44,908 bases of DNA from Mediterraneibacter agrestimuris (lineage in GTDB: Bacteria > Bacillota > Clostridia > Lachnospirales > Lachnospiraceae), in the NCBI RefSeq assembly GCF_943193195.1, contig NZ_CALPDG010000032.1:1-44908 (forward strand), given 5' to 3'. The translations under genes and the position numbers were made by a program. How positions within the stretch are numbered: position 1 is the first letter of the stretch; each line of letters opens with the position of its first letter. Under the pieces are notes generated by a model. That model searched no databases. It saw only the letters and a program-made list of their open reading frames with translations, and had not been told where the DNA came from. This document shows, piece by piece, positions 1 to 6,334 of the stretch.

Positions 1-213
1 ACGCCATTAGGGCAAGCCGCTTTTGTAGCTATAGAATCCATGAAAAAATTACAGCAGTACCGAGCAATCGGCACAGTCGAGGAATGTCGGGAGGCAAGGG
101 AAAGGCAGAGGGAGAAGATACCTACGCTGCAGGGAGATTTTGAGGACGGAAAACTGCTTTGTCCGAATTGCGAAGAAGATTTAATGAATTTAGCGGAGGT
201 GTGTGATGGTTGA
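1..213 (+). CDS. C-terminal part of a phage/ICE-type zinc-ribbon-like protein (5' end outside window)
   Basis: Reading frame 1 is open from the first base to the TGA at 211-213 and gives 70 residues beginning TPLGQAAFVAIESMKK. The tail holds a CPNC pair, as in half of a zinc ribbon, and ends soon after it. Small proteins of this look (GQAAFVAIESM..., then CPNCE) are common in Clostridia prophages and conjugative elements; their function is unknown. The second cysteine pair expected of a full ribbon is missing, so the C-terminus may be eroded. The next gene overlaps its last bases. Confidence 0.6.
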   Translation, partial: TPLGQAAFVAIESMKKLQQYRAIGTVEECREARERQREKIPTLQGDFEDGKLLCPNCEEDLMNLAEVCDG

Positions 214-472
214 TGCGGAAGAAACTAAAAGGTTTAAGGCTAAGCAGTTGCGATACAAAAAGCCTATCGTGAAGAATCTGAATTTAGAGTTCATACAGCA
301 GGATTTGTGGGATATTCAGGAAGAGTGCGAGGAAGTCAGGTGGTATACAGAATCAGAAGACGGAACGGATTCTCTGATAAATTCCCTTGCTGGAGATGAA
401 GACAAACCCTGTACCGCTGCCGTACTGATCAGGACACAGGGGAGAGCAGATGAGGATAAGAATGATGGATGA
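206..472 (+). CDS. Small acidic hypothetical ICE/phage protein, probably truncated
   Basis: 88 residues from ATG 206; a GTG at 203 is possible, but GGAGG at 195-199 suits 206 better. The acidic middle (DLWDIQEECEEVRWYTE, then DGTDSLINSLAGDED) matches a protein type I associate with Firmicutes phages and ICEs, which normally continues much further. Here the frame changes character after DEDKPCT and stops, so I suspect a frameshifted or deleted C-terminus. It overlaps the previous gene by 8 bases, as in a compact operon. No function can be given. Confidence 0.5.
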   Translation: MVDAEETKRFKAKQLRYKKPIVKNLNLEFIQQDLWDIQEECEEVRWYTESEDGTDSLINSLAGDEDKPCTAAVLIRTQGRADEDKNDG

Positions 473-632
473 ACATGGAGTTAAGAAGGATTGTTTTGGA
501 TATAGGGGAAGCTATAAATGCAATGCACTGAAACAGATGTTTTGCAAAAATGGGAAATGTAAATTTTATAAAACTACGGGACAGTTCGAGAGGGATAGGA
601 GAAAATACCCGTTCATCGGATCCGGAGAGTAG
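450..632 (+). CDS. Small cysteine-rich hypothetical protein
   Basis: 60 residues with KKDCFGY, a CNAL, and a closing CKNGKCKFYKT block followed by a basic RDRRK stretch. Four or five cysteines spaced this way look metal-binding, and short proteins with this C...C..C(K/R)FYKT signature are frequent in Clostridia mobile elements. It overlaps the end of the preceding ORF by 23 bases. A GGGGAGAG stretch about 5 bases ahead serves as the ribosome site. In the same frame past the TAG, about 23 more codons stay open (to about 704), so the gene could once have been longer. Function unknown. Confidence 0.5.
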   Translation: MRIRMMDEHGVKKDCFGYRGSYKCNALKQMFCKNGKCKFYKTTGQFERDRRKYPFIGSGE

Positions 633-724
633 CATAAGCGTATTGGAATACTTGGAACGATTGAAAAGAACGGTGTGAAGACCTCATGTAGGGTAACCGG
701 GTAAAAAAGGAAATATAAAGCAAA

Positions 725-762
725 AAAAACATGATATAGAACGTGCCGGAATTCGGCACAAA
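725..762 (+). repeat. 38-bp direct repeat, left copy (pair with 1534-1571)
   Basis: Identical to 1534-1571 except for two transitions (offset 809). The block is A5 plus CATGATATAGAA followed by the GTGCCG palindrome and CAAA. The two copies bracket one small membrane-protein gene. Confidence 0.85.
743..759 (+). promoter_or_regulatory. 17-bp palindrome GTGCCGGAATTCGGCAC
   Basis: Copy 1 of the palindrome family GTGCCGA-N3-TCGGCAC; this copy has G instead of A at position 7. It lies in a spacer. The proposed role (inferred) is a binding site for the element's ParB-like protein. Confidence 0.6.
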
Positions 763-903
763 GTGTACCTTGCAAATTGAATATTGGTTAGTAGTAATCT
801 TGTATTATCTGACATATCTTTTATCATTTTAAATGGCGGTTTTTAAAAAGATAGTTTTGTAGTAAACCATAATATGTTATGATAAAAAAGGAGTGTGAAG
901 CGG

Positions 904-1371
904 ATGGAAGGATTTAGTGCAAAAGTAAAACAAGCTGTCATGTATATATCTTTTCAGGAACGAAAGAAAAGGGATCTGATACGATATCGGCAAGAAAAAC
1001 AACGAATATTGGGTATGGAAGATGATGAAATTGATATGGAATATATTAATTTAAAATCGGAATATGAACATAAAAAGAATGTTTTGCTTGTTTTTTTTAC
1101 ATCTATTGTAATATCAATTTTAATGTCTGCATGGAATATTTTTTATGAATATACAGGGAAGATCGTACAGTATATTGCAATCACGCGTGACATTGAAATT
1201 AAAATTGCAGAAGTTACATTTTATTTAAATGTGACATTTATAATCTTCATTACAATAATAGTGTTTTGGATGTTGGCTGCATATTTAAAACGGATAAAAC
1301 AGTTATATAAAAAAATGTTGATGATAGAAGAAATAAAAAAAGAGTATATGAGTCATGCAAAGGAAAGATAA
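904..1371 (+). CDS. Small two-TM membrane protein of unknown function (inserted module)
   Basis: 155 residues from ATG 904. AAAGGAG at 887-893 is ten bases ahead, which favours 904 over a GTG at 895. The N-terminal third is basic and helical; two hydrophobic segments follow (about 57-77 and 103-123 of this start) and then a lysine-rich cytoplasmic tail ending KEYMSHAKER. The DNA is clearly more AT-rich than the ssb/parAB backbone, and the gene sits between 38-bp direct repeats, so it looks acquired. No family recognised. An exclusion, immunity or envelope-stress role is possible but is only a guess. Confidence 0.65.
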   Translation: MEGFSAKVKQAVMYISFQERKKRDLIRYRQEKQRILGMEDDEIDMEYINLKSEYEHKKNVLLVFFTSIVISILMSAWNIFYEYTGKIVQYIAITRDIEIKIAEVTFYLNVTFIIFITIIVFWMLAAYLKRIKQLYKKMLMIEEIKKEYMSHAKER

Positions 1372-1483
1372 AATGAACCTGAAAGATGCTATGAAATATA
1401 TGTTGCCGGGAGTTTGATATTTTTGATGGTAGAAAATTAGGATAAGAGAAGTGTTTTACTTTCAAGTGAATTCGCTGAAAAAA

Positions 1484-1515
1484 CTACTAACCAATATTTA
1501 GGTTGGTAGTTTTTT
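1484..1515 (+). terminator. Rho-independent terminator after the membrane-protein module
   Basis: CTACTAACC and GGTTGGTAG form a nine-pair stem (one G-T pair) with an AATATTTA loop, followed directly by a run of T. The left arm together with the loop start is also the reverse complement of 781-794. Confidence 0.7.
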
Positions 1516-1516
1516 T

Positions 1517-1533
1517 GTGCCGATTTTCGGTAC
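1517..1533 (+). promoter_or_regulatory. 17-bp palindrome GTGCCGATTTTCGGTAC
   Basis: Second copy of the palindrome family, one mismatch in the right arm (GGTAC for GGCAC). It lies 35 bp before the third copy, close to three helical turns, in the leader of ssb. Confidence 0.6.
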
Positions 1534-1571
1534 AAAAACATGATATAGAATGTGCCGAAATTCGGCACAAA
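1534..1571 (+). repeat. 38-bp direct repeat, right copy (pair with 725-762)
   Basis: Carries the best-formed leader copy of the palindrome, GTGCCGAAATTCGGCAC at 1552-1568. See the left copy for the alignment. Confidence 0.85.
1552..1568 (+). promoter_or_regulatory. 17-bp palindrome GTGCCGAAATTCGGCAC
   Basis: Third copy, with perfect 7-bp arms around AAT, 58 bases ahead of the ssb start. A second, unrelated hairpin (TGCCGGTA/TACCGGCA, 1587-1608) lies between it and the ssb ribosome site, so this leader is a likely control point for the ssb-par block. Confidence 0.65.
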
Positions 1572-1586
1572 TCAAAAAAATAACCG

Positions 1587-1608
1587 TGCCGGTACGGTAA
1601 TACCGGCA
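1587..1608 (+). promoter_or_regulatory. Inverted repeat in the ssb leader
   Basis: Perfect 8-bp arms TGCCGGTA and TACCGGCA with a CGGTAA loop, ending about 18 bases before the ssb ATG. It could be an operator or an mRNA hairpin. There is no T run, so it is not an ordinary terminator. Confidence 0.45.
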
Positions 1609-1625
1609 GAAAGGAAGAAGTTATT

Positions 1626-2057
1626 ATGAATAAAGTGGTATTGGTAGGAAGATTAACAAGGGACCCGGAAGTCAGATATTCACAAGGGGAAAACTCAATG
1701 GCAGTGGCAAGATATACGCTTGCCGTAAACAGGCGGTTCCGGAGAGAGAACGAACCGGAGGCAGATTTTATCCGCTGTGTAGTATTCGGGCGTTCAGCAG
1801 AATTTGCAGAAAAGTATTTCTTCCAGGGAATGCGTGTATCGGTATCCGGCCGGATCCAGACGGGAAGCTACACCAACGGGGATGGCGTCCGTGTCTATAC
1901 AACAGACATCGTTGTAGAAGAGCAGGAATTTGCAGAAAGCAGGGCAGAGCAGGACGGACGCGGGGCGGTGCGGAACCATCCAGCGGCGGGCCAGGGATCC
2001 GATGATGGATTTATGAATGTACCGGACGGGTTCGATGAGGAACTGCCTTTTAATTAA
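1626..2057 (+). CDS. ssb: Single-stranded DNA-binding protein
   Basis: 143 residues with a classical SSB OB-fold: MNKVVLVGRLTRDPEVRYSQ at the start, then RYTLAVNRRF, DFIRCVVFGRSAEFAEKY and VSGRIQTGSY up to about residue 105. A short Gly/Asp-rich linker leads to the acidic tip DEELPFN, the conserved tail that recruits replication and repair partners. It would coat the single-stranded intermediate made during conjugative transfer and replication of the element. It is first of the maintenance block, 20 bases ahead of the next gene, with palindromes and a hairpin in its leader. The chromosome normally has its own SSB, so this is the element's copy. Confidence 0.96.
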   Translation: MNKVVLVGRLTRDPEVRYSQGENSMAVARYTLAVNRRFRRENEPEADFIRCVVFGRSAEFAEKYFFQGMRVSVSGRIQTGSYTNGDGVRVYTTDIVVEEQEFAESRAEQDGRGAVRNHPAAGQGSDDGFMNVPDGFDEELPFN

Positions 2058-2077
2058 TAAGTAAGAAGGGGACGTAT

Positions 2078-2656
2078 ATGCAAAAAATTGATGAAAACCG
2101 GATCAAGGAGGTTCTTGGAAGCCACAGGGAGCTTTTACAGGAGCTTCGGAAACGGATCCTGATGCTTCAGGATGAAATTATGGATACCGATTCCATCCTG
2201 AAAGCGGTATCCATGAAAAAATTGAACCTGCATTCAGGGGGCGGAGGCGGGCAGGGCGGACAGCATCAGGATATGCTGGATGCCATGATAAAGCATCAGC
2301 AGATGGAACGGCGGTACGCCATTGAATTGTCAAATGAGATATACCGGCTTGTAGAAGAGGAAGAAAGCATCAACCGGATCATGGTCTGCTTCCGTGCGCT
2401 TAGGGGAAAAGAGTATACCTATATCCGCCGTTTGTATGTGGAGAAAGAGCCATATAAAGCAGTGGAACAGGAAAGCGGCGTCAGCCATTCCCGGTTTGAA
2501 TCCATTCGGACGGACGGTCTCAAACAGATACAGTCACTGTATGAAAGCAGACTGAGCAATGTGAGTATTATGGGAAATGCGGAGAAAAGGAAACCATGCA
2601 GGAAAAAGAAAAAGGAAGGGACTGGAGAGTTCGAGCAGTTGTCATTAGGATTATAA
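2078..2656 (+). CDS. Sigma-70 region 4-like / ArpU-like regulator
   Basis: 192 residues. The first 45 form a helical charged stretch; a glycine run (about 53-61) follows. Residues about 117-155 (YIRRLYVEKEPYKAVEQES, then GVSHSRFESIRTDGLKQIQ) read as a helix-turn-helix of the type in sigma region 4 and in ArpU-like phage late-gene regulators. The tail is strongly basic (KRKPCRKKKK). It is probably an element-encoded transcription regulator. It sits 20 bases behind ssb and is likely cotranscribed. Exact family uncertain; a true sigma factor would also show region 2, which is absent. Its last bases begin the 73-bp repeat at 2648. Confidence 0.6.
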   Translation: MQKIDENRIKEVLGSHRELLQELRKRILMLQDEIMDTDSILKAVSMKKLNLHSGGGGGQGGQHQDMLDAMIKHQQMERRYAIELSNEIYRLVEEEESINRIMVCFRALRGKEYTYIRRLYVEKEPYKAVEQESGVSHSRFESIRTDGLKQIQSLYESRLSNVSIMGNAEKRKPCRKKKKEGTGEFEQLSLGL

Positions 2657-2720
2657 ATGTGCCGACTTTCGGCACAAACCGGAACACATAGAAAAGGAAT
2701 AGGGATTCATGGGAAAAGGA
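2648..2720 (+). repeat. 73-bp direct repeat, left copy (pair with 3132-3204)
   Basis: Starts in the last codons of the sigma-like gene and runs through the palindrome to GGGAAAAGGA. Identical to 3132-3204 except for one base (2681 G, 3165 A); offset 484. Confidence 0.9.
2659..2675 (+). promoter_or_regulatory. 17-bp palindrome GTGCCGACTTTCGGCAC
   Basis: Fourth copy of the palindrome family, perfect 7-bp arms around CTT, three bases after the sigma-like gene. Confidence 0.6.
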
Positions 2721-2808
2721 AGGGGACAGGATCAATCTGTGAAATGATAGTATACAAAAAATGCCAGATTTCCGCATGGAAAATAACTGAGAAAAAGGCG
2801 GTGTATAA

Positions 2809-3039
2809 ATGAAAAAACTATTGAAAAATATAATATTTTTTATATTGGATATTTTGTTTGTCTTGATTGTTTTTTATGTATTATATTTTGAAATAAATAT
2901 TTTTATTATATATTGGCAAACAGAAATATTCGTAGCAAACGTTCTGTGTTTGTTTATTGTTCTATCTTTGGTCAGGGTAGGTTTATTAAAATATATGCCC
3001 AGTAAATTATTTCAAAAAAACTGCCGGAAAGAACAATAA
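2809..3039 (+). CDS. Very hydrophobic small membrane protein (inserted module)
   Basis: 76 residues, almost entirely two hydrophobic helices (about 5-35 and 40-60) with a basic tail KLFQKNCRKEQ. The DNA is extremely AT-rich compared with the genes on either side. The gene lies between the two 73-bp repeat copies, so it was probably inserted as a unit. The ribosome site is weak (AGGCGG about ten bases ahead). No family recognised; a role at the membrane is all that can be said. Confidence 0.5.
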   Translation: MKKLLKNIIFFILDILFVLIVFYVLYFEINIFIIYWQTEIFVANVLCLFIVLSLVRVGLLKYMPSKLFQKNCRKEQ

Positions 3040-3131
3040 ATTTATGAAAAAGATATTTACATTTTTCTTCCAGAAGGGGATTGCTGAAAGTGGGGAAAAA
3101 ATATATTCAATTAACTTATTTATGGCCAATT

Positions 3132-3204
3132 GGATTATAAATGTGCCGACTTTCGGCACAAACCAGAACACATAGAAAAGGAATAGGGATTCATGGGAAA
3201 AGGA
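3132..3204 (+). repeat. 73-bp direct repeat, right copy (pair with 2648-2720)
   Basis: Repeats the 3' end of the sigma-like gene plus spacer, including palindrome copy five at 3143-3159. Its final ATGGGAAAAGGAGA portion recurs a third time at 3680-3703, just ahead of parA, so both small membrane genes here lie between copies of the same ribosome-site leader. Confidence 0.9.
3143..3159 (+). promoter_or_regulatory. 17-bp palindrome GTGCCGACTTTCGGCAC
   Basis: Fifth copy, identical to 2659-2675 because it lies in the duplicated 73-bp block. Confidence 0.6.
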
Positions 3205-3213
3205 GAGCGGAGA

Positions 3214-3588
3214 ATGAAGTTGCGGGAAAGGCTGCTGTTTATTTTAGGGCGCAGCCAGTTGATGATATCTTCTGCTTTTATAAGTGCAACTTTCATGCAG
3301 GTGTTGTTTATTATTAGCGAAGGAAACAGGGTAGAAAAAGTACCAAAAGAAATATTTGTAGGAATTCTTTCAAATAGTTTCTTTGGTACATCAGTACTGA
3401 TTATAACATGTATTTGTGTAACTAAGGATTTTTGGAATAACCGTACAGAAGAACTGATCCTCACTATTTTTGCAGGTGTCGTTACCAGCATCAGTTTATT
3501 CAGCAAAAATGCATGGGGAATGGCTATTGTCAGTGATATTGTATTCAATATGATCAAGTGGCTGTTAAGGAAAACGTGGCAGATATAA
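3214..3588 (+). CDS. Small multi-TM membrane protein of unknown function (inserted module)
   Basis: 124 residues from ATG 3214. AGGAG at 3201-3205 is eight bases ahead, better than the in-frame ATG 3193 that overlaps it. Three or four hydrophobic stretches are visible: LMISSAFISATFMQVLFII, FGTSVLIITCICVT, ILTIFAGVVTSISLF and AIVSDIVFNMIKWLL. The leader of this gene and that of parA share the run ATGGGAAAAGGAGA, so it looks inserted between a duplicated leader. No known family recognised. Confidence 0.6.
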   Translation: MKLRERLLFILGRSQLMISSAFISATFMQVLFIISEGNRVEKVPKEIFVGILSNSFFGTSVLIITCICVTKDFWNNRTEELILTIFAGVVTSISLFSKNAWGMAIVSDIVFNMIKWLLRKTWQI

Positions 3589-3699
3589 GACTACCACGTT
3601 GGTAAAAAAAGAGAGAGTATTGCTGGAAAAAATGATAAAAACCAAAAATATTTGAAAATACAAAATGCTGAATTTCGGAATGGGAAAAGGAGAACAAGA

Positions 3700-4425
3700 A
3701 TGAAAACAATTGTAATCACAAACTTAAAGGGCGGTGTTGGAAAAACAACATCCGCGGTTAATCTTGGCTACAGCATGGTAACGCTTGGAAAAAGGGTGCT
3801 TCTTGTGGACGCGGACCCACAGTCAAACCTGACGCCGTTTTTTGTAAAATCACATGGATATTCCGGCCGTACGATCCAGGAGGTTTTCCGGTCCCCGGAG
3901 AAGATCAGAAACATCATTGCCCGGACGAAATACGAAAACATAGATATCATTAAAGGCAGCGTGAAGTTAAAAGAAGCAGACGCATCCGATGAGAAGGCCC
4001 TTGGCGCCGCACTGTCACAGGTCCGGCAGGAGTATGATATCTGCATCATTGATACGCGTCCAGCGGTTGAGGCGGTCACAAGGAGCGCACTGCTTGCAGG
4101 GGATGTGTTTTTGACACCGGTGCAGCTGGAAAACTTCTGCAGGGACAATTTAAGCCTTCTGGAGGATGAACTGACGGGAATTGCATATGAAAAGGATGCC
4201 ACTTGGAGAATCTTTGCAAATATGGTCATAAATAAGCGTTCCCAGCTCGCCATTTACACGGATATGGTGCAGAAACATGACTGGTCTTTTATGGAAAACT
4301 GTATCAGCCGGAGCGAGGTAGTGAACAATGCGCTGCAGCGGTACAAACCTGTCATGAAGCACCGGCGCAGCTCCCGGGTGGCAAAAGACTATCTGGAACT
4401 GGCAAAAGAACTTCTGGAGGTGTGA
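3700..4425 (+). CDS. parA: ParA-type partition ATPase
   Basis: 241 residues from ATG 3700, chosen because AAAAGGAG lies eight bases ahead and the conserved MKTIVITNLKGGVGKTT start follows. The deviant Walker A KGGVGKTT (10-17), VDADPQSNL (36-44) and the Walker B region YDICIIDTR (112-120) are all present; the usual IIDTPP is IIDTRP here. In ParA/Soj/MinD-family proteins ATP-driven cycling on the nucleoid moves ParB-bound DNA. parB starts four bases after the stop, so the pair is cotranscribed. The pair would stabilise the element when it is excised and circular. Confidence 0.93.
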   Translation: MKTIVITNLKGGVGKTTSAVNLGYSMVTLGKRVLLVDADPQSNLTPFFVKSHGYSGRTIQEVFRSPEKIRNIIARTKYENIDIIKGSVKLKEADASDEKALGAALSQVRQEYDICIIDTRPAVEAVTRSALLAGDVFLTPVQLENFCRDNLSLLEDELTGIAYEKDATWRIFANMVINKRSQLAIYTDMVQKHDWSFMENCISRSEVVNNALQRYKPVMKHRRSSRVAKDYLELAKELLEV

Positions 4426-4429
4426 TCAG

Positions 4430-5650
4430 ATGGCAAAGATAGGGGAAGTATTCCAGGAGGTCAGAAAGACGGATCCCCACCCAAAGAAAAATTTCAAATG
4501 GATCCATTACACAAAGCTACATCCGCATCCAAAGCAGTACCGGATGGGTACAACAGCGGAGGAAATAGCCCAGTTCAGGGAGCGTGTCACAGCCCTTGCG
4601 TGGCTGATAAGGGCAGACGGGAAGGTGCTGGACAACCTGAACGTCCGCAGGACAGGTCCGGATGAATATGAGATCATTGCCGGGCACCACCGCATGGAGG
4701 CATGCCGGTATCTGGCAGAGGAAGAGGGACAGGAACAGTTTGCCTTCCTTCCCTGTGACATTGAAAATATTTCCGATGTCCGTGCAGAATTTGAATTGTA
4801 TTCATCCAATGGCTACAGTAAAAAAACGGATTATGAGATTATGCATGAGCTGGAGCAGATGAAGTATCTGATCAGCCATTATCCGGAGGAATTCCCGGAT
4901 CTGCAGACTGGGAGGATGGTGGAGCGTCTTGCCAAAAAGTTTGGGAAAAAACGTTCCACCATAAGCGAATATATGAAAATCAGCAAGAACCTCTGTGAGG
5001 ATGCCATGCTGCAGTTTAAAGTCGGGAGGATTGATAAAAGCGCCGCTGTGGAGCTTGCTTCTTTTACCGCGGAAGAGCAGAAAGCCATACTGGACCAGGG
5101 GTTCGTGAAACGGAAGGATATCTTGAAATACAAGGATGAAAAACGTGAGGAAGATGTACCGAAAGTCGGCACGCAGCGGAAGGAAGAAGAGGACGTACCG
5201 AAAGTCGGCACGCAGCGGAAGGAAGAAGAGGACGTACCGAAAGTCGGCACGCAGCAGAAGGAAAAAGAGGAAGATGTACCGAAAGTCGGCACGCAGCGGA
5301 AGGAAGAAGAGGAGAACGTGCCGAAAGTCGGCACGCTGCCGGAACTGAAAAACGATCAGGAACGGGAAGCATTTGTGAATACATATGGGACGTGGCAGAT
5401 CTGGTGTACCAATCCGTATACGGAAGAAACATTTTATAGGTACGACCTTCCGGATGGGTCGGCGATCATTGTGAAAGAGTATCCGTATAATAACTACTGG
5501 GATAAGGAAAAGGAACGTATCGGGAAAGATCTGTATTTATTACTTCCCGGCATGAAGCATTTTAAGAATGCGGAGTCAAGTATGACGGAGATTAAGGGAC
5601 ACTTAAAGAAACTGCGAAAGGAGTTTGAAATTGAATCTGACGGCAGATAA
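4430..5650 (+). CDS. parB: ParB-type partition/DNA-binding protein with an internal VPKVGT repeat
   Basis: 406 residues. The N-terminal ParB/Srx domain (about 23-125) has the box EIIAGHHRMEACRYL (81-95). The central helix-turn-helix is near 162-187 (MVERLAKKFGKKRSTISEYM). Residues about 242-302 carry five units of DVPKVGTQRKEE type (13-14 residues each). A separate C-terminal domain (about 303-406, rich in Tyr/Trp) follows. The five VPKVGT units are encoded by GTACCGAAAGTCGGCAC or its GTG form, the same 17-bp palindrome found in leaders elsewhere on the element. The gene may therefore contain its own centromere; this is inference. The C-terminal third is partly repeated at 6170-6277. Confidence 0.9.
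   Translation: MAKIGEVFQEVRKTDPHPKKNFKWIHYTKLHPHPKQYRMGTTAEEIAQFRERVTALAWLIRADGKVLDNLNVRRTGPDEYEIIAGHHRMEACRYLAEEEGQEQFAFLPCDIENISDVRAEFELYSSNGYSKKTDYEIMHELEQMKYLISHYPEEFPDLQTGRMVERLAKKFGKKRSTISEYMKISKNLCEDAMLQFKVGRIDKSAAVELASFTAEEQKAILDQGFVKRKDILKYKDEKREEDVPKVGTQRKEEEDVPKVGTQRKEEEDVPKVGTQQKEKEEDVPKVGTQRKEEEENVPKVGTLPELKNDQEREAFVNTYGTWQIWCTNPYTEETFYRYDLPDGSAIIVKEYPYNNYWDKEKERIGKDLYLLLPGMKHFKNAESSMTEIKGHLKKLRKEFEIESDGR
5156..5334 (+). repeat. Five in-frame palindromes inside parB (candidate parS array)
   Basis: 17-bp copies at 5156-5172, 5195-5211, 5234-5250, 5276-5292 and 5318-5334. The first four read GTACCGAAAGTCGGCAC, the last GTGCCGAAAGTCGGCAC. Start-to-start spacings are 39, 39, 42 and 42 bp, all whole codons and close to four helical turns, so the sites would face the same side of the DNA. 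Arms are GTRCCGA/TCGGCAC. Clustered, evenly phased palindromes are typical of plasmid centromeres. Confidence 0.7.
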
Positions 5651-5690
5651 ACGGATGGTGAAGAACAGCTGGATGGGGAGGGCGTTGGGT

Positions 5691-5864
5691 ATGATACATT
5701 TTGGTCAAGCATTTATAGCAAATGTTGTTGCATCATTGGGAACATATATGGTTCTGCGGCTATGTGAAAACAGATTCAGGTTAAGTCTGGACCAAACTGC
5801 CATAATACTTTATTTGCTATATCCGCCGCTCTTTGTAATAACATGTTATCTCCAGTTAACTTAA
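5691..5864 (+). CDS. 57-residue membrane protein, paralogue 1
   Basis: Starts at ATG 5691, with GGGGAGG eight bases ahead. Upstream in-frame ATGs at 5625 and 5655 lie in or near the parB end and have poorer sites. The protein is mostly hydrophobic. It aligns end to end with the product of 5925-6104 (shared pattern M.H, N..A, MVL, FRL...Q..IIL.LLY, CY.L). This conservation supports both starts. The leaders of the two genes are also related (ATGGTGAAGAACAGC against ATGGTGGAAAACAGC). Function unknown. Confidence 0.65.
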   Translation: MIHFGQAFIANVVASLGTYMVLRLCENRFRLSLDQTAIILYLLYPPLFVITCYLQLT

Positions 5865-5924
5865 CGGAAGAAGGTGTCTAGGATTCGGATGGTGGAAAAC
5901 AGCCAGAAAGGGAGAAATTAGAAT

Positions 5925-6104
5925 ATGTTACATTTATGTGAAGTGGTTGTGATAAATTTGCTTGCATTAGTAGAGGCAGTTATGGTTCTGTCATTCTTTA
6001 AGGACATATTCAGGTTAAACAGAAATCAATCTGACATAATACTTTTTTTATTATATATGCTGTTTTTTTCAATGGATTTTTGCTACGTCTTAAAGTCGGT
6101 ATAG
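5925..6104 (+). CDS. 59-residue membrane protein, paralogue 2
   Basis: ATG 5925 to TAG 6102-6104, with AAAGGGAG about 11 bases ahead. The product begins MLHLCEVVVINLLALV and includes MVLSFFKDIFRLNRNQSD and IILFLLYMLF. It is a clear homologue of the neighbouring 57-residue protein, with conserved FRL, Q and LLY positions and two probable membrane spans. The pair arose by tandem duplication with divergence. Both are AT-rich and lie between parB and a partial copy of the parB tail. Confidence 0.65.
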   Translation: MLHLCEVVVINLLALVEAVMVLSFFKDIFRLNRNQSDIILFLLYMLFFSMDFCYVLKSV

Positions 6105-6130
6105 TAATCCAAGAAGAAAAGAAAAACAAG

Positions 6131-6277
6131 ATGAAGCTAAAAAAGGTGAAAAAAGAAGATCAGAAGGATGTGCCGAAAGTCGGCACGCTGCCGGAACTGA
6201 AAGACGATCAGGAACGGGAGGCATTTTAAGAATGTGGAGTCAAGTATGACGGAGATTAAGGGACACTTGAAAAATCT
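6131..6277 (+). pseudogene. Remnant of the parB 3' end with internal deletion
   Basis: 6170-6226 matches parB 5318-5374 and 6221-6277 matches parB 5557-5613, each with few mismatches. The missing 188 bp runs between two GAAGCATTT direct repeats in parB (5366-5374 and 5554-5562), as expected of a slippage deletion. Because 188 is not a multiple of three, the frame ends at once (TAA 6227-6229). From ATG 6131 only 32 residues ending DQEREAF could be made. It preserves one perfect palindrome copy at 6170-6186. Confidence 0.85.
6170..6186 (+). promoter_or_regulatory. 17-bp palindrome GTGCCGAAAGTCGGCAC
   Basis: Eleventh copy of the family, the exact sequence of the last copy inside parB, kept in the parB-tail remnant. 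Confidence 0.6.
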
Positions 6278-6334
6278 GAACAAAGAAAACTAAAAGGATT
6301 TATTTAAAAGTATACGAAGAAGAGGTGAGCCAAC

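Larger units (their letters stand above)
633..903 (+). other. Intergenic stretch with first palindrome copy and one arm of a 14-bp inverted repeat
   Basis: No convincing gene. It contains a 38-bp block (725-762) that recurs at 1534-1571, the palindrome copy at 743-759, and ATATTGGTTAGTAG at 781-794, whose exact reverse complement lies at 1484-1497. Base composition becomes markedly AT-rich after 763, as in the gene that follows. Confidence 0.5.

Noticed and set aside
5156-5334. CRISPR array
   Set aside because: Repeats are 17 bp with 22-25 bp near-identical gaps in a coding frame, no unique spacers and no cas genes.
5064-5432. Long minus-strand frames across the parB repeat with repeated SVHLP/SVRPLL or VPTFGTSSS units
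   Set aside because: They are reverse-strand readings of the in-frame VPKVGT repeat; no ribosome site, and parB in the plus frame is clearly coding.
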